This document shows, one piece after another, positions 27,890 to 37,514 of a stretch of 64,000 nt of DNA (position 1 is its first letter; each line of letters opens with the position of its first letter). The stretch is from positions 310,001 through 374,000 of the forward strand of contig NZ_FOVT01000003.1 of NCBI RefSeq assembly GCF_900115245.1. The letters are read 5' to 3'. Source of the DNA: Mesorhizobium sp. NFR06. GTDB taxonomy: Bacteria > Pseudomonadota > Alphaproteobacteria > Rhizobiales > Rhizobiaceae. The notes under the pieces were generated by a model, which worked only from the letters and a program-made list of their open reading frames with translations, made no database searches and was not told the origin of the DNA. The translations under genes were made by a program, and so were the position numbers.

Positions 27890-29503
27890 TCAGCTGATCG
27901 GATCGAGAACGGTGGGCCAGGCCTCCTTGTTGGTCTTGATGGCTTCGAGCAATTTTTCCTCGCCGGTGCGGCGGGCGATTTTCTTCCACTCGCGCTCGGT
28001 GTCGGCCATGGCCTGCTCAGGCGTCTTGGCCTTGGTCAGCGAGGCCATGAGGTTCTCGTCGAGCGCGTTGTGGAAGGCGGTGGCGCCGGGATAGTTGATG
28101 GTCGGCACCGTGCGCGCCACCGTCTCGCGCACCACGTCCATGTGGTAGGCGTGATAGGTCTGGCGGACCAGCGGATCGGAGAAGTCCGAGAGCCGGAACG
28201 GATCGAGATAGCCGCCGGGATTGGCGCTCATCCAGGCATAGATGCGGGCGGAGCCGAGCCACTGCAGCAGAAGGTAGGCGGCCTCTGGATTCTTCGACTG
28301 CGACGACACCATGCCGGTCAGCGAGAACCACAGCACGGAGCGGCTGATCAGCTTGCCGTCGATCTCGCGTCCCGGCGGCAGCATCGAGCCGATCTTGCCG
28401 GTGACGGCGGAATCCTTGTTGCCGGCATTGTCGAGGAATTTCGGGAGGTTGGAGAAGGCGCAGGTCATCGCCGCCCCGCCCTTGGCGAAATTGCCATACT
28501 GTTCCGGCCAGCCCCACGAGATCGCGTCCGGCGAATGATGCGCCAAGGAATCCACGTATTCCTTCGTCGCCGCGATGCCATGCTCGGAATTGATCAGCGG
28601 CTTGCCGTCGTCGCCGAACAGGAACTGGTTGGGCGAGGCCATCGAGACATAGCGCTGGTACCAGTTGGTATAGCCCCAGCCCTGGTTGCGCAGGTCGGTC
28701 GAGCCGAACAGGCCCTTATCCGGCCGCTGGAAGAAGGCCCCGACCTCGCCGTGCTGCTTCCAGGTCTTCGGCGGCGCCAGGTCGTAGCCGTATTTGTCCT
28801 TGAAGGCCTTCTGCTCGGCGGCGTCGCCGAACAGGTCGGTGCGGTAGACCCAGGTTTGGAAATCGCCGTCCAGCGACACGCCATAGGTCGAGCCGCGATA
28901 CTGGTTGAGCAGCGACACGCCCTTGGCGCCGTTCACATAACCCTGCTTCGGGTCGTCCCATTCCGGTCCGTGCTTGGCGACGAAGTCGTCGAGCTTGGCG
29001 ATGCCGCCGGTCTCGGCAAGGTCGCCGAGCCGGTTCCACTCGGTCGAATAGATGTCGTAGGCCCCACCCTTGGTGGAGATGTCCTGCATCGTCTTGGTGA
29101 ATTCCTGACCGTTCGGCAGGCCGACGATTTCGATCGGGATGCCGGTTTCCTTCTCCCACAGGTCCTTGATCGACGGCGCGCCGGCCGGGAAAGGCTTGGT
29201 CAGTTGGCCGATCGAGCCGTCGGACAGGCCAAGCACGATCTTTGCCGGCGCCTTGCCCGCCGCCTTCAAGGCCTTCGCCGCCTCGACGGCGCGCCCTTCC
29301 GGCGTGTCGGGGCCGTACTGATAGTGTTCCGCGCCGTCGAAGCCGGTCGGCCCGCCGATCATGCCGGGCGCCAGGGCATCCGCCGCGAAAGCGCGGCCGG
29401 GACGAATGAACTGCGGTGCAATACCAGTCGCGGCGACGAACACCGCCGCCTTTCCTCCGGACGCCAGAAGGCGGCGCCGCGAGACGCGGATCAAATCAGT
29501 CAT
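27890..29503 (-). CDS. ABC transporter substrate-binding protein with Tat signal
   Basis: Extracellular solute-binding protein (family 1 type), 537 residues, larger than usual. The N-terminus has a twin-arginine motif ([20 protein letters not shown]), so it is probably folded before export. Typical parts are [45 protein letters not shown] and later [13 protein letters not shown]. The ATG at 29503 has GGGAGGAG upstream; a longer frame reaches 29596 but would bury the Tat signal. First gene of the minus-strand operon. The layout (binding protein, two permeases, two ATPases) is that of glycerol and polyol importers. Confidence 0.9.
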   Translation of the reverse strand: MTDLIRVSRRRLLASGGKAAVFVAATGIAPQFIRPGRAFAADALAPGMIGGPTGFDGAEHYQYGPDTPEGRAVEAAKALKAAGKAPAKIVLGLSDGSIGQLTKPFPAGAPSIKDLWEKETGIPIEIVGLPNGQEFTKTMQDISTKGGAYDIYSTEWNRLGDLAETGGIAKLDDFVAKHGPEWDDPKQGYVNGAKGVSLLNQYRGSTYGVSLDGDFQTWVYRTDLFGDAAEQKAFKDKYGYDLAPPKTWKQHGEVGAFFQRPDKGLFGSTDLRNQGWGYTNWYQRYVSMASPNQFLFGDDGKPLINSEHGIAATKEYVDSLAHHSPDAISWGWPEQYGNFAKGGAAMTCAFSNLPKFLDNAGNKDSAVTGKIGSMLPPGREIDGKLISRSVLWFSLTGMVSSQSKNPEAAYLLLQWLGSARIYAWMSANPGGYLDPFRLSDFSDPLVRQTYHAYHMDVVRETVARTVPTINYPGATAFHNALDENLMASLTKAKTPEQAMADTEREWKKIARRTGEEKLLEAIKTNKEAWPTVLDPIS

Positions 29504-29550
29504 TGGAACTCCTCCCTCAAGGGCCTGTTCCTCCATGGCCCTTATGAGGG

Positions 29551-29580
29551 ATATTGACGGAACCACGTCGAGCCTGTCAA
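29551..29580 (-). promoter_or_regulatory. Probable sigma-70-type promoter of the 14-gene operon
   Basis: On the minus strand TTGACA (29575-29580) is followed after 18 bases by CAATAT (29551-29556), about 45 bases ahead of the ATG at 29503. It lies in the 354-base divergent gap (29504-29857) shared with the LacI-type gene, the natural place for its operator. A clear LacI palindrome was not found by eye; the AT-rich block at 29580-29620 is the best candidate. Confidence 0.5.
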
Positions 29581-29857
29581 CATCATAAATAGTCAAAACA
29601 CATCATAGGATCGCAAATGAGGGAGAGAATGCAGTTCATCGAGCTTGCCATGTCGCACCCATTGCTTGGATTTGAGGGGCTTTTTCATCAATCCGGCCGG
29701 CATTGCCGAGCCTTCGCAGCCTTATGTAACGCGCCGGCTTGCATGCGGGCCAAGGCCGGTTACATCATTTCACATCAGAATCGCGGTCGCGGCTGAGGCA
29801 TTTTTCGGAACGGATTGGAAGCTGCGTGATTTTGATGCTTGCGATGAGGTGCTCGAC

Positions 29858-30886
29858 GTGCGGTCAACCCTGACAGACATAGCCCGGGAAGCCGGCGTTT
29901 CTCCGGCCACGGTCGACCGTGTGCTGAACAACCGTCCAGGCGTGCGGGCTCGCACACGCGAGATCGTCATCGAGATGGCGCAGCGCCTTGGCTACATCGC
30001 CGAGACCCCGAATGGCACCCAGCAGCGATCGGCGCCGGGCCAGACGATCAGGCTCGACTTCGCGCTGCCCGCTGGCACCAACTCCTTCATCAAGCTGCTG
30101 CACCGTCATATCGAAGCCCAGGCGCTGACGCGGCCCGATCTCGATGTTCGCGTGACGACCATCGAAGGTTTCAATCCCGATCGGCTCGCCCGCCTGCTGC
30201 AGGATCTCCATGGCCAGTCGCAAGGCGTCGGCGTCATCGCGCTCGATCATCCGACGGTGCGCGAGGCGATCCGCTCGCTGTCGGCCAGCGACGTCAAGGT
30301 CGTCACCATCGCCTCCGACATCCTGCATGTGCCGCGGGTCGCCTATATCGGCATCGACAACCGCGCCGCCGGGCGGTTGGCCGGCTATCTGCTCAACCGT
30401 TTCATGGGCGCCGGTCATCCGGGCAAGGTGGCGCTGTTCGCCGGCTCGCTCGCCTATCGCGGCCATGAGGAGCGCGAGATGGGTTTTCGCCATATCGTCG
30501 CCGAGGAATCCCCCAACCTCGAGATCGTCGAGATGCGTGAAATGCTGGACGATCGCGAGAAGGCCTATACGGAGGCCTCCGCTTTGTTCGAGCGCCACCC
30601 GGATCTTGCCGCCATCTACAATGTCGGCGCCGGCAACACCGGCATCGCCCGCGCGCTGAAGGAGCGCGGGCGGGCGAAGGAGATCCTCTTCCTCGGCCAT
30701 GAGGTGACAGACGGAACCAAGGAGCTCCTGCTCGACGGCACGCTGGACGCGGTGATCGACCAGAACCCGCGTGTGGAGGCCAGGGAGGCGCTCAACATCC
30801 TGTCCCACTCCGTCAGGGGATTGCCCTACGAACTGCACCAGCCGCGGCTGCAGGTCATCTTCCGCGAGAGCATCCCGGAGATCTGA
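29858..30886 (+). CDS. LacI-family transcriptional regulator
   Basis: A 342-residue repressor-type regulator. The N-terminal helix-turn-helix is TLTDIAREAGVSPATVDRVLNNRPGVRARTREIV and the periplasmic-binding-like sensor begins near residue 60. The VDRVLNN hinge helix has Asp in place of the usual Ser, as in sugar/polyol subgroups of the family. The open frame extends upstream to 29645, but that would add 71 unrelated residues. The GTG at 29858, with GAGG eight bases upstream, gives the normal family length. Divergent from the 14-gene catabolic operon, which it most likely controls. Confidence 0.88.
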   Translation: MRSTLTDIAREAGVSPATVDRVLNNRPGVRARTREIVIEMAQRLGYIAETPNGTQQRSAPGQTIRLDFALPAGTNSFIKLLHRHIEAQALTRPDLDVRVTTIEGFNPDRLARLLQDLHGQSQGVGVIALDHPTVREAIRSLSASDVKVVTIASDILHVPRVAYIGIDNRAAGRLAGYLLNRFMGAGHPGKVALFAGSLAYRGHEEREMGFRHIVAEESPNLEIVEMREMLDDREKAYTEASALFERHPDLAAIYNVGAGNTGIARALKERGRAKEILFLGHEVTDGTKELLLDGTLDAVIDQNPRVEAREALNILSHSVRGLPYELHQPRLQVIFRESIPEI

Positions 30887-30919
30887 GCGCTCTCGGCCCG
30901 GCTCCGAGGATCGGTAGCC

Positions 30920-31984
30920 TCAGGCCGCGATCAGCACGGTGCTGTCCGGCGACCAGCTGAGCATCACGGGCTCACCTTCGGCCAATCTTTCGGCGCCGGT
31001 GTTTTGGACGATTACCTTCAGCGTCTGGCCTTCCCGGTCGACGAAATAGGTGCTGCTGTTGCCGGCGAAGATGCGTTTTGAGACCTTCCCCTCGAGCGTG
31101 TTGGCATCGACTCGATCAGGCTTTGCCGAGCCGGTGGAAATCTGGATGCGCTCCGGCCGAACCGCGCAGCTCGCCTTGGCGCCGGCCGGCACGGACGCGC
31201 CTGAGGCGGCATTGATCGTCGTGCCGTCTTGCAGCCTGATCCCGCTGCCGGTCGCATCGCCGCGGAAGATGTTGGCGTCGCCGAGGAAGGTCGCGGCGAA
31301 CTCGCTTTGCGGCCGGTCGTAGATCTCCTCCGGCGGCCCTTCCTGCACCAACCTGCCGTCGCGCAGGATGCCGATGCGGTCGCTCATTGTCAGCGCCTCT
31401 TCCTGGTCGTGCGTGACGAAGATGGTGGTGATGCCGATCTCGCGCTGGATGCGCTTCAACTCTATCTGCATGTCGACGCGCAGCGCCTTGTCGAGCGCGC
31501 CGAGCGGCTCGTCGAGCAGAAGCACGCGCGGCTTGGTGACGATGGCGCGCGCCAGCGCCACGCGCTGGCGCTGGCCGCCGGATAGCTGGTGCGGCCGACG
31601 GCCGCCGAGCTTGCCGAGTTGCACGAGGTCGAGCGCGCGCTGCACCTCGGCAGCGATCGTCGCCTTCGCTTCGCCGCGCACCGAAAGGCCGAAGGCGACA
31701 TTGTCGGCGACGCTCATATTGGGAAACAGCGCATAGTTCTGGAACACCATGCCAATGCGGCGCTTCTCGACCGGCACGCGCTCCACGCTCTCGCCGCCGA
31801 TGGCGATGCGACCGGCGTCGGGGAAATCGAAACCGGCGATCTGGCGCAACAGCGTGGTCTTGCCGCTGCCCGAAGGTCCCAGCAGCGCATAGAAGCCGCC
31901 GTCGGCAAAGTCGATCGAGACGTCGTCAAGCGCCTTCATCGCGCCGAAGCTACGAGAGACGTTCGCGACCTGCACGCCTGCCAT
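30920..31984 (-). CDS. Spermidine/putrescine-type ABC transporter ATP-binding protein (PotA-like)
   Basis: ATPase of 354 residues: Walker A GPSGSGKTT, signature LSGGQRQRVALARAI, Walker B VLLLDEPLGALD, switch IFVTHDQEEA, then a TOBE_2 domain (from about 270) ending in SWSPDSTVLIAA, the hallmark of PotA-type proteins. Last gene of the GntR-led operon. Its ATG overlaps the preceding stop by one base (TAATG). The solute class is amines, polyamines or small organic acids by family, but the context points to a glycoside (see the findings). Confidence 0.92.
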   Translation of the reverse strand: MAGVQVANVSRSFGAMKALDDVSIDFADGGFYALLGPSGSGKTTLLRQIAGFDFPDAGRIAIGGESVERVPVEKRRIGMVFQNYALFPNMSVADNVAFGLSVRGEAKATIAAEVQRALDLVQLGKLGGRRPHQLSGGQRQRVALARAIVTKPRVLLLDEPLGALDKALRVDMQIELKRIQREIGITTIFVTHDQEEALTMSDRIGILRDGRLVQEGPPEEIYDRPQSEFAATFLGDANIFRGDATGSGIRLQDGTTINAASGASVPAGAKASCAVRPERIQISTGSAKPDRVDANTLEGKVSKRIFAGNSSTYFVDREGQTLKVIVQNTGAERLAEGEPVMLSWSPDSTVLIAA

Positions 31985-32772
31985 TATTTCTCTCCGCCGA
32001 ATTTGAAGAAGCGCGCCGTGAGCAGCATCAGCCCCATCGACACAACGATGATGATCGTCGACACCGCGTTGATCTCCGGGGTAAAACCCTTGCGGATCGC
32101 GGCATAGATTTCGACAGGCAGCGTCGTCTGGCCGGGCGTCGACAGGAAATACGAGACCACGAACTGGTCGAACGAGACGGCAAAAGCAAACAGCCCGCCT
32201 GCGATCACGCCAGGCATGATCCAAGGCAGCGTGACGCGCATAGTCACCTGCCACTGATTGGCGCCGAGCGAACGCGCCGCCTCTTCCAGCTCCGGCGCGA
32301 AGGTCTGCAGCCGGGCCGACACGACGACGATCACATAAGGCAGTGCCAGCGCGACGTGGCCGAGCAGGATGGCAATGAGCCCGCGGCCGATGCCGACGCC
32401 GAAGAAGAAGATCAGCATCGCGGTGCCGGTGATCAGCCACGGAATGGCGATCGGCGGGAAGAGCAGCGCCTGCAGGACTTTCTTGCCGCGGAACTCGTAG
32501 CGGTAGAGCGCCAGCGACGCCATCGAGCCCAGCGCCGTTGAGATGATCGTGGTGATAACGGCGATCTCGATGCTGTTCCGGGTCGCCGCGATCAGCTGGT
32601 CGTTCTGCCAGAGCGAGGCATACCAGTCCGTCGTCCATTCGAACGGCAGCTGGTAGAAGGGCGAGGCGTTGAAGGACATCGCCCCCATGATGATGATCGG
32701 CAGATAGAGGAAGCCTAGCAGCAGCACGACGTAGAAGCGGCCGAGCCATTCGAGGATGCGCGTAGTCGCCAT
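31984..32772 (-). CDS. ABC transporter permease (PotC-like)
   Basis: A 262-residue inner-membrane permease, six membrane segments from residue 14 (YVVLLLGFLYLPIIIMGAMSF). The coupling loop ELEEAARSLGANQWQVTMRVTLPWIMPGVIAG is near residue 155. It pairs with the PotB-like gene directly upstream (end-to-start overlap of one base) and the ATPase directly downstream. Confidence 0.92.
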   Translation of the reverse strand: MATTRILEWLGRFYVVLLLGFLYLPIIIMGAMSFNASPFYQLPFEWTTDWYASLWQNDQLIAATRNSIEIAVITTIISTALGSMASLALYRYEFRGKKVLQALLFPPIAIPWLITGTAMLIFFFGVGIGRGLIAILLGHVALALPYVIVVVSARLQTFAPELEEAARSLGANQWQVTMRVTLPWIMPGVIAGGLFAFAVSFDQFVVSYFLSTPGQTTLPVEIYAAIRKGFTPEINAVSTIIIVVSMGLMLLTARFFKFGGEK

Positions 32773-33641
32773 CAGCCGGCCCTCCGCAAGACCGGCGCCG
32801 CCAGCGCCAGGATGATCAGCACGACGGCGAGCAGGATGAAAGAGAGCGCCGCGCCCAACGGCCAGTTGAAGACGGCGACGAACTGGTCCTCGATGACGGT
32901 GCCATAGAAGGTTCCGGTGCGGCCGCCAAGGATGCGCGGTTCCATGAAGGACCCGACCACCGGCACGAAGATGAGTGCTGAGCCCGCGATCAGGCCGGGC
33001 ATCGACAGCGGGATAATCACCCGCCGTAGCACCTGCCGCCGCGAGGCGCCGAGCGAGCGGCCCGCCTCGATCAAAGAATCGTCGATGGCCTGCAGCGTGA
33101 GATAGCAGGTGAGCACCATGTAAGGTACGTAGGAGTGCACGAGGCCGATGATGACGGCCGGATAGGAATACATCAGGTCGATGTTGATCTTGAACGGCAG
33201 CACGGCGTTGAGCGCGGTGTCGAGGATGCCGCCTTCGCGCAGCACCATCGCCCAGGAGAAGATGCGCACCAGCCCGTTCGACCAGAATGGCAGGATGACG
33301 AGCAGGAAGATCGCCTCGCGGCTGCGCCCTTTGAGCACTTTGGCCAGCACATAGGCCGCCGGATAGCCGATGACGACGCACCATAGCGTCACCTCGAGGC
33401 CGAGCCGAAGCGAGGCAAACAGGAGCGTCGAATAGAGGCTCTGCGAGAAGAAGGCGGCGTAATTGCCGAGCGTGAACGCCCATTCCTTCCCGGCCAACGG
33501 CAGGTCGGTCATGAAGGAGAAGAACACCATGGCCGACAGCGGCAGGAAGATCGCCACCGTCAGCCATAGATAGGCGGGAAGCAGAAGCGGCAGGGCAGGC
33601 CTCAGTCCGCGGCGCGAACCGGTCGCGAGCTGGTCAGCCAT
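32772..33641 (-). CDS. ABC transporter permease (PotB-like)
   Basis: A 289-residue permease with a first membrane segment at about residues 17-42 (LPLLLPAYLWLTVAIFLPLSAMVFFSF). The coupling loop SLIEAGRSLGASRRQVLRRVIIPLSMPGLIAG is near residue 195, and the PotB/H landmark FVPVVGSFMEPRILGG follows. It lies 27 bases after the binding-protein gene. Confidence 0.92.
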   Translation of the reverse strand: MADQLATGSRRGLRPALPLLLPAYLWLTVAIFLPLSAMVFFSFMTDLPLAGKEWAFTLGNYAAFFSQSLYSTLLFASLRLGLEVTLWCVVIGYPAAYVLAKVLKGRSREAIFLLVILPFWSNGLVRIFSWAMVLREGGILDTALNAVLPFKINIDLMYSYPAVIIGLVHSYVPYMVLTCYLTLQAIDDSLIEAGRSLGASRRQVLRRVIIPLSMPGLIAGSALIFVPVVGSFMEPRILGGRTGTFYGTVIEDQFVAVFNWPLGAALSFILLAVVLIILALAAPVLRRAG

Positions 33642-33668
33642 TTTGCCTCTCCTCCCCGAAGACGCCGG

Positions 33669-34733
33669 TTACTTCACGTTGACCTTCAGCTCCTGCCACA
33701 GCGCCAGGTACTTCTCGCGCTGCTCGTCGCTGACCGGCGCCTGGAACTGGATGCGCTTGGCGACCTCGGGGCTGCCCATGACCTTGCGGTTGAAGGCATC
33801 CTCGGGCAGCGCCTCGACCGCCTTGGTGTTGGCCGAGACCGGCGCGCCGACCTTGGTGACCCATTCGACATAGAATTTCGGGTCGATCATGTAGTTGATG
33901 AAGGCCTCGGCGCCGGCGACGTTCTTGGAGCCGACGGGGATCGAGAAGGCGTCGAGCCATGCGACAGCGCCTTCCTGCGGGATGACCAGCGAAACCGGCA
34001 GCTTGAAATGCGTCTTGGCGCGGTCGGCCGAGCCGCTCCAATAAGTGCCGATGTCGATCTGGTTGGACGCGACCATCTGGTTCCAGTCGTTCTCCGAGCT
34101 CCAGAAGGTCTTGATCTGCGGCATCAGCGAGGTGAGCTTCGTCTTGACCGCTTCCATGTCCTTGATGTCGTTGATGTTCTGCCCCGACGCTATAGCGCCG
34201 AATTGCACCGCCTCGACGGCGTCGTCGCGGATGATGACGCGGCCCTTATGCGCCGGGTTCCACATCTCGGCGATGCTGGTCGGCGGCTTGTCGAACGACT
34301 TGTCGTTGATGGCCAGCGCCGTCAGGCCCCAGACCCACGGCACGCCATAGACCTTGCCGTCATGGTTGAGCATCGGCGAGCCGGCCTTGTCCTTGGCGAT
34401 GTCGGCATAGTTGGAAAGTTTCGAGACATCGATCGGCTGGATCAGCTTGCCGGCCATCGCCTGGTCGTTGAAGGCGGCGTTGATCATGACGACGTCGTAG
34501 AGGCCGGGATTGGTCCGGATCTTGGTCAGCATCTCCTGTTCGGAGTTGAAGAAGTCGTTGACCACCTTGAAGCCGGTCGCCTTCTCGAAATTGGCGACCG
34601 CCCACGGCTCGTCGGCGCCGTAGCCTTTCCAGTTGAGCACATGCACTTCTTCGGCTGCTTGGGCAGCCAGCGTGAATGCTGAGACGAAGACGGCGGTCGC
34701 CGCCAGAAACGCGGTCAGTCGGGGCATGCGCAT
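33669..34733 (-). CDS. ABC transporter substrate-binding protein (PotD/F type)
   Basis: Periplasmic binding protein, 354 residues, signal peptide MRMPRLTAFLAATAVFVSAFTLAAQA. It opens VHVLNWKGYGADEPWAVANFEKATGFKV, the usual PotD-like start with YG and W, and has IWSSEND- and TYWSGSAD-type ligand-region segments. The carboxylate residues that hold amine ends in PotD are not clearly conserved, so the ligand may not be a polyamine. It belongs to the operon with an ADP-ribosylglycohydrolase and a PfkB kinase. Confidence 0.9.
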   Translation of the reverse strand: MRMPRLTAFLAATAVFVSAFTLAAQAAEEVHVLNWKGYGADEPWAVANFEKATGFKVVNDFFNSEQEMLTKIRTNPGLYDVVMINAAFNDQAMAGKLIQPIDVSKLSNYADIAKDKAGSPMLNHDGKVYGVPWVWGLTALAINDKSFDKPPTSIAEMWNPAHKGRVIIRDDAVEAVQFGAIASGQNINDIKDMEAVKTKLTSLMPQIKTFWSSENDWNQMVASNQIDIGTYWSGSADRAKTHFKLPVSLVIPQEGAVAWLDAFSIPVGSKNVAGAEAFINYMIDPKFYVEWVTKVGAPVSANTKAVEALPEDAFNRKVMGSPEVAKRIQFQAPVSDEQREKYLALWQELKVNVK

Positions 34734-34773
34734 GTTTTCTTTCCTCTCATTGTTTGCCCGGTTGATGGGCTTG

Positions 34774-35748
34774 TTAAGTTGCGGTCGCTTCCTCATGGCC
34801 ATGCGAGGTCGTTGCTTGGCCGTGCTGGCTGAGGAATTCCTGGATTTCCGTGTCGGTCGGCGCCGAAGACCCGCCGTGGCGGGTGACCGAAAGCGCGGCA
34901 GCCGCATTGGCATAGCGTGCCGCATCGCAAGGGCGCATACCGCGCCAAAGGCCACTGACGAAGGCGCCTATATGCGTGTCGCCAGCCCCATTCGTGTCGA
35001 CCGCTTCAACGTCGAAACCGGGCACCGCGCGGGTGCCGCCGTCGGCCGTGCGCACAAGGCAGCCATGCGCGCCGGCGCGGATGACGACGCCTCCAGCCTT
35101 GGGGCAATGCTCGGCAAGCAATCGGATAGCGACCGTCTGGGCATCGCCCGCGCCGGCGATTTCGGCGGCCTCATTGGTGTTGCAGCTGAGCCAGGTCGTG
35201 CGCGCCAGCACCCTGTCCAGGATTGTCCGTGGAATGTCGGCGATCACCGGTGTCGGATCGAACACGAACGGAATGCCGGCCGGCAGCGCCTCGATCCAGT
35301 CGGCGAGCGCGTCGCGGCTGCCAGGATAGCTCAGCGTGTAGCCGGAGGTGAAAACCCAATCACCAGGGACGACTTGGACAGGCGCCATCATGTCCTGCGT
35401 GAGCCGGCTCTCGGCGCCCGGCCAGGAGACGAAGGTGCGCTCGGCGTCGCCGCTGATCATGGCGACGCAATTGCCGCTGTCCATGCAGAGCGACGGCGGC
35501 GTCAGCGTCTCGATGCCTTCGGCCGCGAAAGCGGCGCGCAGGAAGTCCCCGTCCGGCCCGGTGCCGAGCTGGCCGCCGAACACCACCTTCATGCCGGTTC
35601 GACTTGCCGCGACCATCATGTTGAAGCCGCCGCCGGCGACCCGGGCATAGCTCGTCGCCGTCTTTTCCGTGCCGGCCGCCGGCAAGGCGTCGATGCGGTA
35701 GACATAGTCGACCACCGCGCTGCCGACATGGACGAGCCGCCCGCTCAT
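34774..35748 (-). CDS. PfkB-family carbohydrate kinase
   Basis: Ribokinase-family sugar or nucleoside kinase, 324 residues. The substrate-side glycines are in VAGGGFNMMVAASRTG near residue 39. The ATP-site motif AVDTNGAGDTHIGAFVSGLWRG carries the catalytic Asp near residue 263. ATG overlaps the end of the glycohydrolase gene by four bases, so the two are co-translated. It is expected to phosphorylate the sugar set free by that hydrolase. Confidence 0.9.
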   Translation of the reverse strand: MSGRLVHVGSAVVDYVYRIDALPAAGTEKTATSYARVAGGGFNMMVAASRTGMKVVFGGQLGTGPDGDFLRAAFAAEGIETLTPPSLCMDSGNCVAMISGDAERTFVSWPGAESRLTQDMMAPVQVVPGDWVFTSGYTLSYPGSRDALADWIEALPAGIPFVFDPTPVIADIPRTILDRVLARTTWLSCNTNEAAEIAGAGDAQTVAIRLLAEHCPKAGGVVIRAGAHGCLVRTADGGTRAVPGFDVEAVDTNGAGDTHIGAFVSGLWRGMRPCDAARYANAAAALSVTRHGGSSAPTDTEIQEFLSQHGQATTSHGHEEATAT

Positions 35749-36779
35749 GCGGCATCCTCCTTGCCTGGGCCTGCCTTCCCGGTTCGCGCTGCGACGAGAT
35801 CGTTGGTCAGCGCGCGAACCTTCGCAATGTCGATGCCGTGCAGTTGGGCGATGCGATCCCGGGGCAGCTCCGACAGGCCGGCGCAGGCGCCGGCCATGCC
35901 GGCGGCAATGGCGCCGATCGTATCGGTGTCGCCGCCGAGATTGGCCGCGATGACGGCCGCCCGCCATGCTTCCCCTTGCGCGACTTCCAGCACCGCGAAG
36001 GCCGCCGGTACCGATTCCTGGCTGGCGACGCCCGTGCCGACGAGGTCGACGATCAGCTTGATCGCTTCTTTCTCCGTCCTGCCCCGAACAAGCTCCTGCG
36101 CCCAGAGAATGCGCGCGGCGATGTCGCCGCCGGTGACCCAATGGCCGAGCGCAGCACCAAGTCGCGCCGCTGCGACCGCATGGCCTGATGCGGCGCGCCA
36201 GTCGCCGCCCGACACACCGAGGCTGACCGCGGCGGCAACGGCGGCAGCCGATGCAATGGCGATCGAGGTGTTGTGCGTCGCCCGGCAGGTTTCCGCGACT
36301 TTGGCGACGAGCGCATCGAGCGGCTCCGGCGGCATCATGATGCCAACCGGCGCGATGCGCATCGCCGCGCCATTGGTGTCGCCGCCACGTCCGGCCTCCT
36401 CGGCGGGCACACCGCTGTTGATGGCGTCGATGGCGCGCTTGGTTGACGGTCCAAGCAGGTCGTAGCTGCCGCGCGCCTTCACGTCCCGCTCCCAGTCGAG
36501 CAGCGCGTTGACCCAGCGCGCATGGTCGAAACCCTCTCCGGATTCCGCGAGGATGCGGCCGAGCAGCAGCGCCTGCTCGGTATCGTCGGTGATCGCGCCG
36601 GCCGGCAGCCCCTTCGACACCGGGTGATCGGCGGCAGGCGCGACGAAACCCTCGACATGGCCGTAGAGTTCGGCGATGCGGGCCGGCGACAGAAGCTGCG
36701 TCGGCATGCCCAGCGCATCTCCCAACGCCCCGCCGATCAGCGCGCCCATTGCCCGATCCATCAAGTCAGCGTCCGCCAT
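35745..36779 (-). CDS. ADP-ribosylglycohydrolase-family protein
   Basis: All-helical, magnesium-dependent glycohydrolase of the ARH/DraG family, 344 residues. Metal-binding sites are complete: GALIGGALGDALGMP near residue 11, ITDDTEQALLLGR near 63, and NLGGDTDTIGAIAAGMAGA near 292. Family members cleave N- or O-glycosidic links to ADP-ribose. Here the gene lies between a GntR regulator and a PfkB kinase, with an importer behind. A nutritional role on an imported N-glycoside is thus more likely than reversal of protein ADP-ribosylation. Confidence 0.9.
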   Translation of the reverse strand: MADADLMDRAMGALIGGALGDALGMPTQLLSPARIAELYGHVEGFVAPAADHPVSKGLPAGAITDDTEQALLLGRILAESGEGFDHARWVNALLDWERDVKARGSYDLLGPSTKRAIDAINSGVPAEEAGRGGDTNGAAMRIAPVGIMMPPEPLDALVAKVAETCRATHNTSIAIASAAAVAAAVSLGVSGGDWRAASGHAVAAARLGAALGHWVTGGDIAARILWAQELVRGRTEKEAIKLIVDLVGTGVASQESVPAAFAVLEVAQGEAWRAAVIAANLGGDTDTIGAIAAGMAGACAGLSELPRDRIAQLHGIDIAKVRALTNDLVAARTGKAGPGKEDAA

Positions 36780-36781
36780 GC

Positions 36782-37507
36782 TCAAAATTCCAGATGCAGG
36801 GCGAAATGCGCCGGGTTGAGCAGGCTCGTGACGAATTCGATGGCGCGTCCGTCGGCGGCGCGCGTCAGGCGGCGCGTGCGCAGGAACGGCGTGCCGGGCG
36901 CGCAGGCGAGGATCGCGGCGTCGGCGGCGCTCAGCATCTCGATGTCGACCCACTCCTCGCCATGATCGGGCACAAGCCCTGCCCCGCGCAGCGTCTGGTG
37001 CAGCGTGCCCTCGCGCAGGCCGCGCAGCGGTATGTCTTCCAGCTCGGGCGACAGCGGCACGCGGCTGCGCTCGATCGAAATGGCGTGACCGTCATCGGCA
37101 TTGGTGCGGGCTCGGTCGACGGCGATGAAGGACGGGCTCTCGACCCCGAGCCTGGCCGCCAGTTCGGCGTCCTCGATGATTTCGAGCCGCAATGTGCGGG
37201 TCTCGGCATTGGCGCCCGCATTGGCAAGCGCGCGCGACCAGCCGATCGCATCATCGACCGGCTTGCCGTCGAAGGTCACGAAGGAGCCGATGCCGACCTT
37301 GGTGGTGATCAGCCCCCGGCTCGACAATTCCTCGAGCCCCTTGCGGACTGTGTTGCGGCTGACCGAAAAGCGCTGGACGAGCTCGTTCTCGCTCTGCAGG
37401 CGGTCGCCGAAGCCGAGCAGGCCGGAGCGTATCTCATGCTCCAGAACCGTCGCGATCTGCTCGGGCTTGCCCGTGCCGGGTGAAAGCTGCATCGCGCGAC
37501 GGGCCAT
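36782..37507 (-). CDS. GntR-family regulator (HutC/UTRA type)
   Basis: A 241-residue regulator. The winged helix (GFGDRLQSENELVQRFSVSRNTVRKGLEELSSRGLITTKVGIGSFVTF, about residues 36-84) is followed by a UTRA ligand domain. First gene of the operon, two bases before the glycohydrolase start, so it controls itself and the six genes behind. A direct-repeat operator candidate lies immediately upstream (37515-37545). Confidence 0.92.
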   Translation of the reverse strand: MARRAMQLSPGTGKPEQIATVLEHEIRSGLLGFGDRLQSENELVQRFSVSRNTVRKGLEELSSRGLITTKVGIGSFVTFDGKPVDDAIGWSRALANAGANAETRTLRLEIIEDAELAARLGVESPSFIAVDRARTNADDGHAISIERSRVPLSPELEDIPLRGLREGTLHQTLRGAGLVPDHGEEWVDIEMLSAADAAILACAPGTPFLRTRRLTRAADGRAIEFVTSLLNPAHFALHLEF

Positions 37508-37514
37508 ATCGATA

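Noticed and set aside
23835..29503. Calling the importer GlpVSTPQ (glycerol).
   Set aside because: The tandem-ATPase layout fits, but the binding protein does not look like GlpV and no glpD or glpK is nearby.
29645..29857. An N-terminal extension of the LacI protein of 71 residues.
   Set aside because: It has no resemblance to the family and would lie over the divergent promoter; the GTG at 29858 has a good ribosome site.
30920..32749. A single 609-residue permease-ATPase fusion read through from the permease region into 30920.
   Set aside because: The upstream part is a different frame of the permease gene; the TAATG overlap shows two separate genes.
30920..34733. Calling the importer a spermidine/putrescine system.
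   Set aside because: Only the transporter family says so; operon partners (glycohydrolase, sugar kinase) and unclear amine-binding residues point elsewhere.
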